A stretch of 64,000 nucleotides of DNA from a virus: positions 1-64,000 of the IMG/VR virus record IMGVR_UViG_3300020159_000429; one strand, written 5' to 3'. Below are positions 39,001-44,554 of the stretch, piece by piece. The notes under the pieces were generated by a model. The model was not told the DNA's origin, searched no databases, and worked only from the letters and a program-made list of their open reading frames with translations. Numbering within the stretch: the stretch's first letter is position 1; every line of letters starts with the position of its first letter. Made by a program: the position numbers and the translations under genes.

Positions 39001-41674
39001 TAATAGGATAGACAAATACTATACTCCAAAGGATGGTTATTTAGGAGTAGAAAAAAATCGAATTAACCCCAATGACAATTTGAGTGAAATTGTATCAGAT
39101 TATTCTCAACTTGTAACAGGTATTGATTACGGCGGCACTATTGTTCAAGGTGCTACATTTGATGTTGGAGCAGGCTGGGATGCTCTTCCATGGTTCACAG
39201 AAGGCTGGGACAGTGCTGAATTAAGCGAATCAGACTTTTATGTACTAGTTGACGGAAGCACTACATCTGTTGCGTTACCAGAAATTCCAGCACAAGGTAC
39301 TAATATCAACGTCTATGTTAAACGATCTACTACTGGTAAAACTGTTAGGTTAGATTATCACACATTTGACGAGTATCAACTGAACAATTCAATTGAAGAT
39401 GTTCCGCCGGAAAATGCTGTTATGAACACATTTATTGGAGACGGATCAACCGCGTCAATCTTATTACCACAAACAGCTAACCTTGAGTCTGGAGATTTAT
39501 TAATATTCCGTCCAGATACTAGTGACGGCAGTTTAACAATTGGCGGAAGAAACAGTATTGACGCTTATATTTCTGGCGGTTCGTTATCTGGGATGTCGCC
39601 TTATTCAACCGCTACCGGAACTACAGCTGCAGAAATATTACTTGACGGCGATCGATTTATTAGCCCTGAACAAGTTCCAGCACCAGAAGAAAATGTTCCA
39701 GGTCAAGTATTAGAAACTTTAAGTTTCAAAGTATTCCATACATTAAGAAGCGGATCGGCATCGGTGTTGTCAAGAATTTATATTGCTGACGGAACATCGG
39801 TATTGTTTAATATTGGTCAATCTATTATCAACAATTCTAATATAATTGTGTTTGTTAACAAAGTTAAAAAACTATTAAACACTGATTTTATTATTGATCC
39901 GTCGACAAATGATATTCGATTTATTGGCACCGCACCAGCCAATAATAACATTATTGAAATCTTCAGTATGGGCGGCGGCGGTCAGGGTATACTAGATTAT
40001 ATTGAATTTGTTGGTGACGGAAATACTCGATATTTCTTAACAGGAGCAAGTTTTAGCGAAACAACAACAATATTTGCCAGCGTTGATAATCAAGAAGTAG
40101 ATGTTGGATTTATTAACAGTAGTCAGTTAACAGAAACTAAAAACAACACATTAGTTGAGTTTGGTGTTGCTCCTGCTATTGGAACAAAAATCATACTTAT
40201 ACCACTATCTAATGATAACAGACCGTTAATCAAAATAAATCATTTTGACATTGTGTTAGATGGTAACACAGAAGAATATGCTATTCCAATGTTCAGCGGA
40301 TTAGATATTGACCCTGCCGGGGATATGATAGTTGAACTTAACGGAGAATTGTTACGCACTGTCGAAACAACATATAAAGTGTATGATGGAAATAATAGAA
40401 TACCAATTGGTTTAGATACTCCGAGAGCTCCTGGCACTGTTATCTTTACAGATCTTCGTGTGTTTATTGATAATGTTTTAAAAACATTTGGTATAGATTT
40501 TATATTCACATCTGAAGACAATACTGTAACTTTAATTAGGCCAGTTAACATTGGAGCAGTTATCCGTATTGAAGATTCATCTGGTGGACAATATAGTATA
40601 CTAGGTACATCTATTGTACTAGGACAAACTGCTGCTTTCTCTACAGGTGATACATTGTCTGTAACATGGTTTGATCGTTATACTGAATTAGACATAATCA
40701 AAGATGAGTTTACTGGCGGAAAAGTTAGCTATTCTTTACAAAGACCGCTACTGGGACTATCGTATGTTTGGGTTTATCAGAATGGCGAACGCTTAATTCC
40801 TGATATAGATTTTTATGTAGAATTACCAAGAACTGTATATCTACGTAATCCTACTACAGATACAGATATAATTGAGACTGTTAGTTTTGGCGATGTATTA
40901 TATACCGCACCGTTATCTTTTGAAATTTTTAAAGATGTGTTGAATAGAAATCATTACAATAGATATCGAATTACTGAGTTAAATCTTTCTAAAGATTTGT
41001 ATTATTACGATAATGATCTTTCTTTAAATAATGCAAGTTCGTTACCAACTCCAAGTAAAGGACAGCCTGGAATTATAACTATCCAAGGTGAAAAAATACA
41101 GTATCTTTCTAAAGAAGGAAATATTCTTAAAAATATTAGACGCGGTATGTTTGGAACATCAATCAAATCCGTACATTCCCAAGGTACTACAGTTGTTGAT
41201 ACCGGATATTTAGAATTCATGCCGTATCAAGAATCCCAAGAAAAGGAAGATTTTGTGTCTGACGGTACATCTAATTTAATTGGACCGCTATCATTTGTGC
41301 CTGAAAAAACAGTAGTTTCTAACTGGCACAGAGATACAATTCCTGAGAGTTTTGGCCGTTGTGACTATATTGAAGTCTTTGCCGGTGGCCGCCGTCTAAG
41401 AAAAGATGCTATTCAAGTTTACAATTCAACAGTTGGAGCATACAGTCCTGCTGGTGACGTAACTGTAGAAGCAGAATTCTCTGTAGATGGAATTACAGAA
41501 AATATTAGATTGACTACCGCCGTAGCAGCTGGTACACGAATTACAGTTATTCGCAGACAGGGTAGATTGTGGTATGATCGCGGTGATACAACCGCTACAA
41601 CAGGTCAAGGATTAAGCTATAGCGACACCGCTAATGCTAAGTTCTTACAAAATAGCAGTACAAAATTAACATAA
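27005..41674 (+). CDS. Giant 4889-residue baseplate wedge protein in the gp7/gp8 position
   Basis: One uninterrupted frame of 14,670 bases. The N-terminal 150 residues (FVGRKYGKTYNSRDIYVDAE, DWDKFVNYREYYWLPVG) and a block at about 1060-1180 (YNYLYDTDRPHICPWEMLGF, GPAPYTRGNLLLWEDLEQGL) recur in large gp7-position proteins of aquatic T4-like phages; T4 gp7 is 1032 residues. Six modules resemble carbohydrate-binding CBM5/12 units (W..x..Y..G..V.Y...Y): about 1415, 1673, 2170, 2450, 2685 and 2796. FG-GAP-like propeller repeats (LMVGSP, MLVGAP, LVVSAP, LFVSAP, IIVGSP) span about 2130-3040. Gly-rich GxGYxxxP repeats lie near 3456 and 3806, and repeated GDG-type beta modules from about 3925 to 4450. 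No protease or lysozyme motif was seen. Equation with gp7 is by position. Confidence 0.85.
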   Translation: MSNKIFKKSELPLRRTVELLPDTFKTSTNDKFLSATLDALVQPGTLDRLSGFVGRKYGKTYNSRDIYVDAEASLRSAYQLEPSVVVEANGKVKKSYDYIDLKNQLKFFSNISERDDIVTNQKQYTWSPPVDWDKFVNYREYYWLPVGPETLSVAGQTEEVESTYRVRSDGQNEWIFYPDGLKRNPQLTLYRGQTYSFDVNSPGDPFFIRTGNLLGEQLNYNKGVTNNGTEVGTVTFQIPLDAPDLLYYQSGTNINRVGSFVVASVTDNSFINVEQEVLGKINYTSSNNVVFTNGLKIQFIGKVEPAIYKGTTWLVEGVGESIKLVNFAELEIPPIEVSDIEITFDDGGFDTQPFDDASSYPTRKDYITINKASNDKNPWSRYNRWFHRSVIEYSAAKNGVPPAVTEIDRAKRPIVEFQPNLQLFNHGSVSKKSIDLIDNFTSDVFSTIEGSAGYNIDGQQLNDGDRVLFVNDPDPFVKNKIFVVNFIRVQTSANILNRIQISLVEAEDSNPVFGESVIVSKGSPSNKGRMFHFDGDNWVKSQLKTKINQSPLFDLYDSDGVSFSDSQRYETSTFFGSELLSYKVGTGPVDTELDFPLSYLNINNSGDIVFEVDFETDKFVYQSAGQTVVGTTASGFFKNTESNEFSNSWIDYNSTLYQPIVETTLVSTNTNTIESKACLWTTDATEHILFYINGEKFNGTFTDSIGVESRTFVFDQTFNSGDVVTIKIYTDANPDLGYYEIPLPLEKNPLNQNLTQFTLGQANDHVRSMIEVDTGFQGIFPGSSNIRDISNYRQNGRRFIKHSGLSVAAYPLMCDKDINLVKSLRYAASEYEKFKNNFIKLAGDLNFDQRSTIEFVDVILEKMSKTNVIEFPFSTSDMIGSGAFRAINYTVEDEGITTFALSQKFDLETISQQAVYVYVNDLQLLYKFDYEFDSTFGFVKLLVELHEGDRIEIREYLSTSYNFIPETPTKLGLYKKFTPRIYLDNTFIEPAEVIQGHDGSIIIAFGDFRDQVILELEKRIYNNIKINYDSSIYDIDSLSGGYQANALFEIDVVNAVIEPEFLKWANNLGIDIYKNDIYQAENPFTYTYFRASDKQKRVKLPQAWRGIYNYLYDTDRPHICPWEMLGFSEQPVWWEDEYGPAPYTRGNLLLWEDLEQGLIRQGPTAGINLRYARPGLLTYLPVNDIGQLLSPQEATAIIDYSLNRINEDYQFGDHGPVENAWRRSSLYPFSLMIAAAILTPFDFISSNFDKTKITKNILGQLVDKNTGTFINKDSLIYSLENSPAGVFTYVQNYLKFNSMNLSVLTDIFKNIDVKLTHRIGGFVEKDRQRYILESKSPTSKSAAVFIPPEDYQIIFNTSTPVKSISYSGMVVEKVDGGFKLFGYDRLNSFFTCYDFYQQLNDPTLTVGGISEKYLDWDAERFYGKGTVVRYQSLYYRCITNHTSGATFISENFVRLPTLPLTGAIESIKRTKFNKTSLKRVAYNSVFTTIQEVVDVILGYSEWLTDQGLVFDEFNKDLASPNDWELSAKEFMFWTSHNWAVGALIALSPAAAMLKIANVGSVAENILDNFYDYNIFRNDGTKIPASDIQVYRSYNEFILTPLDTTAEGIYFAKINFVQKEHVAVFNDKTMFGDVIFDKGPGYRQERMKLVGFRTTDWDGDYTSPGFIYDEANIDPWESFKDYKLGDIVQYRQYYYVTKKSHTGTSEFDANNWERLDSYPTAGLVANFDYKINQIEDYFELGYQGIDDTEKQLARHTIGYQKRNYLEELAQDEVTQFRIYQGFIREKGTQNSITKIFDKLSKLDQDAIELKEEWAFLLGSFGGSAQFKELELLIDQKDIKLNPQPIIIDSRGLSKVNYQNYILTAPNNFTIGNADYKFPTKTYPVAESSAGYVYSGDVDFIVKTRDNLYALDINQLKDGSTVWVTFDNTGWTVLRYTITDVIIGAVAVVDTTSVTMETNKPHGIKVGEIIGINNVRFLEGFWKVKLVAPTTIIIEIAGYDEEPVIDESSFATISIFEPLRVGSYDSLVSDRFAAYREGTKTWLDDNGSGNWEVLEKRRVYSPISVANYGVAFPTGTGKSVLFIEGRNQTVSANPGQVVPTGEVIRESAVVVYGQSQEGLIPLQILNPNSNLRSVFLGTYGEVLSASKDGRWLMVGSPKVSNIPSNYKETFSPTATYNPGDTVLYAGKLWQAQRTVLGDGSTIDIASDDWSPATEHLANPLGIGLYDVNQGYRQQGALEIFEYDEVFSQYQLRHTIISPRPAHGEHFASTITLGKREGIEGTSGDVTLTISAIDEVGGILAVSAQGESGLVDARFSNVSGIDISLPGSNATFDVLKSNNTYTVLVRTGGTRYAVGDRIKITGSNLLGLTPFNDLIITVTAVTSSGEIVGSATYNNISGINSILPAVAATFRVAKSDTRYSVTKIIGGQGYASRSIVRYSGRLYACIKDTRVDFGVWDPNRTYQIGDVVKYPANSTAYYTALGLNTGVLPTNETTWEVAEPIFPTNQEYWEQVSGAIFAETAVEWSDLNLQGTRINYTAGTIIVIPGSQLGGIDGQHNITIRINSVTAETAIDNYSFRGTASSGIIWSGVGTSGERQFNDLQGEDISEPGQGAIFDVIRENGNYLAVVNVAGTRYNVGDQIRLLGTTLGGVEESYYMLVGAPGSRDESGRSYLYKFDGAGWKHLDDPNFVGVYTSSKNYPVGSRVWYNTSYWQAIENVPALPNNQPGVGSWEEVAEINVGIMPASAAYVDDGSTIQQGLLGDVEFLNIGSNFGTSSAFNKDASLLVVSAPKNDTADFENFRGVWKNNINYSVGQVVKKGIFYYNCLINNVNTAPETAQSVWQENTDSTLGKTGAVFVYERDEFDTYNLIQTIDADQVELEAGDEFGHKSILTESGTRLFVSAPNFDYLGKDQGSVFIFDKVAGQFVLTQKLNGIVMEPGERFGANISVSPDEKTLAISAEGARTYKTTIFDSGQTAFDRFVTNFRDSQGITGKVYVYNNFTGAFVLSEILDQGLNTNEDFGQGLAVANSSIIVGSPSYISDDPAFNTVRIGRLQKFDKVPGVKPWYTIRKQTDQVNIDLLKTLSLYDKFNNVKIADIDILDPYKGKILSEADQHINFKTSYDPAVYSVGTDLSAVDIDQSWQSDKVGLIWWDLSAIKWNLSEQDSLAFRNGNWGSSAVGSSVDIYEWVESSLRPSEWNQITETSEAFVEGISGTALYGDDSNYSVRVILDTTTGLPLNTIYYYWVKNKSTIPPAVNRIFSAQQIASYISSPASSGLPYALLTSENTLSLVNTSSVVDQDEFIINIQFYEEEKDINLVHTEYQLLSEGALALPNTELENKWIDSLIGEDIAGQAVPDRKLSSKLRYGISARPRQTMFVNRNNAVNLTIEYINNILKNKPFAENIDYINLNLIDNAPSNIKNLYDQVLETEAELRFIATSKIKTAVLKANIVNGHINTVDVIDGGYGYKLPPSIKIVGSGTGASLRTVLNQNGSITSVTVVNQGKKYLTASLIVRPFSVLVNTDSTVNNFWSIYSLDEKNKEFYRSATQSFDTTKFWNKVDWWLPPFNNTSKIRKSIAGLYEEPGLELALGELVRLDNYGAGGWAVLERVTADQADIAGKYRLVGRKLGTIQIINKFYNTDIESTGYDLTQAFDSNKYDTSAAIEFRNILRAVKEDIFVDELAVEWNKLFFACVRCVFSEQLYVDWAFKTSFVNATHNVGYLEKKLNYKNDNLSSYQSYIEEVKPYRTKIRNYVSKYFNIENANQVTTDFDLPPVWDANTNSVKIINSNSLEIDQYPWKLWKDNNHYSVVEIKLVSVGTGYSSVPQIVFVGGGGSGATAQAYISNGKISKILLTNPGSGYTSAPTVSVVGGVGSNLQNAAKAIAVIGDSKVRTFDMKIKFDRISKTPKFKSYSFDEKFKETENFVAGNKQTAYRLKYAPSLDQSTISVSVNGGRLLASQYSITLSEERINGVTELVGNLILNVAANLNGVVSITYQKNDEILDSLNRIDKYYTPKDGYLGVEKNRINPNDNLSEIVSDYSQLVTGIDYGGTIVQGATFDVGAGWDALPWFTEGWDSAELSESDFYVLVDGSTTSVALPEIPAQGTNINVYVKRSTTGKTVRLDYHTFDEYQLNNSIEDVPPENAVMNTFIGDGSTASILLPQTANLESGDLLIFRPDTSDGSLTIGGRNSIDAYISGGSLSGMSPYSTATGTTAAEILLDGDRFISPEQVPAPEENVPGQVLETLSFKVFHTLRSGSASVLSRIYIADGTSVLFNIGQSIINNSNIIVFVNKVKKLLNTDFIIDPSTNDIRFIGTAPANNNIIEIFSMGGGGQGILDYIEFVGDGNTRYFLTGASFSETTTIFASVDNQEVDVGFINSSQLTETKNNTLVEFGVAPAIGTKIILIPLSNDNRPLIKINHFDIVLDGNTEEYAIPMFSGLDIDPAGDMIVELNGELLRTVETTYKVYDGNNRIPIGLDTPRAPGTVIFTDLRVFIDNVLKTFGIDFIFTSEDNTVTLIRPVNIGAVIRIEDSSGGQYSILGTSIVLGQTAAFSTGDTLSVTWFDRYTELDIIKDEFTGGKVSYSLQRPLLGLSYVWVYQNGERLIPDIDFYVELPRTVYLRNPTTDTDIIETVSFGDVLYTAPLSFEIFKDVLNRNHYNRYRITELNLSKDLYYYDNDLSLNNASSLPTPSKGQPGIITIQGEKIQYLSKEGNILKNIRRGMFGTSIKSVHSQGTTVVDTGYLEFMPYQESQEKEDFVSDGTSNLIGPLSFVPEKTVVSNWHRDTIPESFGRCDYIEVFAGGRRLRKDAIQVYNSTVGAYSPAGDVTVEAEFSVDGITENIRLTTAVAAGTRITVIRRQGRLWYDRGDTTATTGQGLSYSDTANAKFLQNSSTKLT

Positions 41675-41680
41675 TAAATA
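41673..41680 (+). promoter_or_regulatory. Late promoter-like AATAAATA at the end of the giant gene
   Basis: AATAAATA overlaps the stop of the giant gene and lies only seven bases before the ATG at 41687. If used as in T4, transcription would start at about that ATG, producing a transcript with almost no leader. Alternatively translation starts at the in-frame ATG at 41714. Confidence 0.5.
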
Positions 41681-41686
41681 CATGAT

Positions 41687-42349
41687 ATGAATAAAGATGA
41701 GTCTAAAACTATGCTAGAACAACCTACACAGCAACAAATTACTGAAAAGAAACCCGACGAAAAAGGTGGGTTTCACGTTGAGGGTCATATAAAGATATTT
41801 GATCCAGAAACCAACGAAGTCTTAATTGACAAAAGAAATGCTATTCACTACGAAAATATGTCGGTAGCAATGGCACAAAGTTTATCAAATCAAGGACAGG
41901 GATGGATCTCAGCAATGGTATTTGGTAATGGCGGAACGGTTGTAGATCCTACAGGATTAATCACGTACCTTACACCAAACACCAACGGCACAAACTCTAG
42001 TCTTTATTCGCAAACATACAGTAAAGTAGTAGATCAAAATTCTGCTACTAATAACGACCCAATTAGAAATAAGATGGAAATTAGGCACATAACTGGAGCA
42101 ACTTATACAGATATTGTTGTTAGTTGCTTACTAGATTACGGAGAGCCAAGTTCACAGGAAGCATTTGATAATTCTGTTGATATGGCAGGCGAGTTCGTAT
42201 TTGATGAACTTGGCCTCAAAGCCGCTGGCACAGACAAATTATTAACACACGTTATTTTTCACCCTGTACAGAAGTCATTAAACAGACTTATTCAGATTGA
42301 TTACACAATTAGAATACAGAGCTTAACTGGTTTTACTGAGGTACAATAA
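41687..42349 (+). CDS. Conserved virion structural protein between baseplate and fibres
   Basis: A 220-residue beta-rich protein. Recognisable conserved stretches are GHIKIFDPETNEVLIDKRNA, MVFGNGGTVVDPTG, VSCLLDYGEPSSQEAFDN, FDELGLK and THVIFHPVQKSLNR. I recall close relatives at the same place in other aquatic T4-like phages, annotated only as structural. It follows the giant baseplate gene and its stop overlaps the start of the first fibre gene, so a fibre-attachment or connector role is possible (inference). The ATG at 41687 lacks a ribosome site; the ATG at 41714 is an alternative. Confidence 0.75.
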   Translation: MNKDESKTMLEQPTQQQITEKKPDEKGGFHVEGHIKIFDPETNEVLIDKRNAIHYENMSVAMAQSLSNQGQGWISAMVFGNGGTVVDPTGLITYLTPNTNGTNSSLYSQTYSKVVDQNSATNNDPIRNKMEIRHITGATYTDIVVSCLLDYGEPSSQEAFDNSVDMAGEFVFDELGLKAAGTDKLLTHVIFHPVQKSLNRLIQIDYTIRIQSLTGFTEVQ

Positions 42350-42642
42350 TGGCATATAACGTAAATTTTACCGACAGCACATTACATCCAGAACCGTTGT
42401 CGGTTCCTGATAATTTTCCTAATACATCAACTAGCCTTTCTTTGCCTGGTAGAAACCAAACTGGATATGGTAAATCGATTGCTGAAAACTTTATTCATCT
42501 TTTAGAAAATTTTGCCAGCGGAACACCTCCATCATCAGCAGAGTCGATAGTTGGGCAACTTTGGTTTAATTCTGATGAAAATAAACTTTATGTATTTGAC
42601 GGAATTGATTATAAAACCCAGCAACATCAGTACAGGAGTTAA
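42349..42642 (+). CDS. Collar-type tail fibre, N-terminal part before a frame break
   Basis: The first 89 codons are the N-terminal domain shared by the five fibre paralogs: GYGKSIAENFIHLLENFASG, then VGQLWFNSDENKLYVFDG. The frame then runs into a stop at 42642. The expected continuation lies in the next frame: reading YK at 42610-42615, skipping one A and continuing at 42617 joins to the downstream ORF and restores the paralog pattern. It is therefore the front end of the 42551-44542 gene, about 730 residues when joined. The break may be an assembly error, a real mutation or a +1 programmed shift. Confidence 0.85.
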   Translation: MAYNVNFTDSTLHPEPLSVPDNFPNTSTSLSLPGRNQTGYGKSIAENFIHLLENFASGTPPSSAESIVGQLWFNSDENKLYVFDGIDYKTQQHQYRS

Positions 42643-44542
42643 CGAGCCAGATGGTGTTAGTCTAGGCGATTTATGGGTTAACTCAAGTACTCAACAATTA
42701 TATTTGTGGTCTGGTACTAACTGGGTTTTAATTGGACCTCAGTTTAGTGAAGGTACTAAATCGGGCCCATTAGTTGAAACAATTTTAGATATTGATAACG
42801 TTGAGCGTACTGTAATTATATTATATACAAAAGATGTACCAGTTTCGATTGTTAGTAAAGATAATTTTATTCCTAAAGTAGTAATACAAGGATTTCCTTC
42901 AATTGGCGCTGGTATCAACATAACATCTAGAACTGATATTTCTGAGGCAGTTGTAGCTCCGAGATTAGTGGGAGTAGCAAGAGCAGCAGATGGTCTAGTT
43001 GTAGGTACAGATGAAATACCGTCGTCTAGTTTTATCAGAACAGACACAACTGGTACTATTCAGGCACAGTTTAACGTTCGAGACGATGCTGGTTTGTTTG
43101 TAGGAACCAACGGAAATATTAATCTAGGTGTTAAATCATCTAGCGGAATTCTTTATAATTCTACTCCAGGTGCTGCTATTGACTTACAGACAACACGAAC
43201 AGGTGCTGCTGGATTGCCAACGACTGTTGTTAGAATTGTTGAAGAGCGTGTTGGTATTAACAATACCAATCCTCAACAACCTCTAGATGTAGGCGGAAAT
43301 GTCAAAGTAGCTGGCGAGTTCATTAACACATCTGAACAACAATCTTCAAATCTAAGTAATGGTGCTATACAAACAGCTGGCGGATTAGCTGTTGCTAAAA
43401 ATGTAAACATTGGCGGAGACCTATCTGTACTAAATGGTAACATTTTTTCTAAATCAATTAAACCATTAACAACATCAGAAACTATTGGTGATACTGCTAA
43501 TAGATACAGTACCATTTATGCTAATACTATTGATGCTTCAACAATCAAAGGCAACTTGAGTGGTAACATTGCTGGTAACGCACAAACCGCTACTTCTTTA
43601 CAATCTGCTACTAATTTTAAATTAGAAGGCGACGTATCAAGTAACGTTGTTGTTTTCAACGGTACAGGCAACTTAACAAAAACGTTTGTAACAACATTAA
43701 CTTCGGATATTATTTCAACTAAATCAGCATTGGGTAATGTTAGGGATACTGACGAACTGCTAGTTTATCGAAGCACACTGGGTCTAAGAAAAATGACCCG
43801 AGAAACATTTATCGACGATGCCGGAGTACCAATTGGAGCAGTATTGCCTTATGCTGGACCTATTGCTCCGGTGGGATATGTACTGTGCGACGGATCCGAA
43901 TACGAAGCTTATCGATATAGAGATCTATATGATGTGATTGGATCTAATGTCAATTACAAAAACTTAGGAAGAACAGCAAACCTTGATCTTAAAGGATCAG
44001 ACAAAGGAGCAACGTTCCGCGTGCCAGATCTAAGAGGAAGATTTGTCTTAGGCAAGCAGGACATGAATGCAGGCACTACTATTCCATTTCCGGGCGGTAA
44101 TAATAGTCCTGATGCAAGTATTCCATTATCTGAAGTTGGCGGCAACAGAGTGTTAGACACATCATCAGCAAACAATTTAGGACGTGCTGGCGGTGCTGAT
44201 CAGTATACGCTACAAACAGCTAACGTTCCTGATCACGAACATGATATGTATGGTAGAAGTTCTGCTAATTCACGGGCAACACAATATTATGCTATTACAG
44301 AATCGCCAGTATCTAATTTAGACTATCAACCAGGCGGTGCTGTATCAAATATAAGAATAGATGGTGGCACTGTAGCAAACGGTGCTCAAGCAATGGCATC
44401 GTCTGGATTAGTTAAAGTCACAGATGAAAATAAAAGAAGACCAGGATTTGCTGATTCGCAAACCGGCAAGCCTTTCACAGTAATGAATCCGTTTATCACG
44501 TTGAACTACATTATTAGAAGTGGAAGACCAAACAATGACTAA
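42551..44542 (+). CDS. Collar-type short tail fibre (gp12-like), main part after the frame break
   Basis: The true sequence of this protein begins at about 42617 (PSNISTGVNEPDGVSLGDLW); the ATG at 42551 lies inside the other frame and codes for nonsense until then. The middle has fibre repeats (GNLSGNIAGNAQTATSL). The C-terminal part has a phage tail collar domain: GAVLPYAGPIAPVGYVLCDG, YRDLYDVIG, ATFRVPDLRGRFVLGKQD, then HEHDMYG, which resembles the metal-binding HxH of T4 gp12. Such proteins bind the host surface irreversibly. It ends 12 bases before the next fibre paralog. Confidence 0.85.
   Translation: MGNFGLILMKINFMYLTELIIKPSNISTGVNEPDGVSLGDLWVNSSTQQLYLWSGTNWVLIGPQFSEGTKSGPLVETILDIDNVERTVIILYTKDVPVSIVSKDNFIPKVVIQGFPSIGAGINITSRTDISEAVVAPRLVGVARAADGLVVGTDEIPSSSFIRTDTTGTIQAQFNVRDDAGLFVGTNGNINLGVKSSSGILYNSTPGAAIDLQTTRTGAAGLPTTVVRIVEERVGINNTNPQQPLDVGGNVKVAGEFINTSEQQSSNLSNGAIQTAGGLAVAKNVNIGGDLSVLNGNIFSKSIKPLTTSETIGDTANRYSTIYANTIDASTIKGNLSGNIAGNAQTATSLQSATNFKLEGDVSSNVVVFNGTGNLTKTFVTTLTSDIISTKSALGNVRDTDELLVYRSTLGLRKMTRETFIDDAGVPIGAVLPYAGPIAPVGYVLCDGSEYEAYRYRDLYDVIGSNVNYKNLGRTANLDLKGSDKGATFRVPDLRGRFVLGKQDMNAGTTIPFPGGNNSPDASIPLSEVGGNRVLDTSSANNLGRAGGADQYTLQTANVPDHEHDMYGRSSANSRATQYYAITESPVSNLDYQPGGAVSNIRIDGGTVANGAQAMASSGLVKVTDENKRRPGFADSQTGKPFTVMNPFITLNYIIRSGRPNND
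42610..42619 (+). other. Frame-break site in the collar fibre gene
   Basis: The bases are TATAAAACCC. Reading TAT AAA, dropping one A of the four-A run at 42613-42616, then CCC joins the two frames. Alignment with four paralogs places the junction here: the spacing from the WK/YK position to the LGD/TGD position is then 19 residues against 20 in the 44555 paralog. Confidence 0.8.
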
Positions 44543-44554
44543 TGGAGCGAGTTA

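Noticed and set aside
42349-42642. An independent 97-residue protein
   Set aside because: Its first 89 residues are the standard fibre N-terminal domain and the rest reads out of frame to a stop; it is the front of the adjoining fibre gene.
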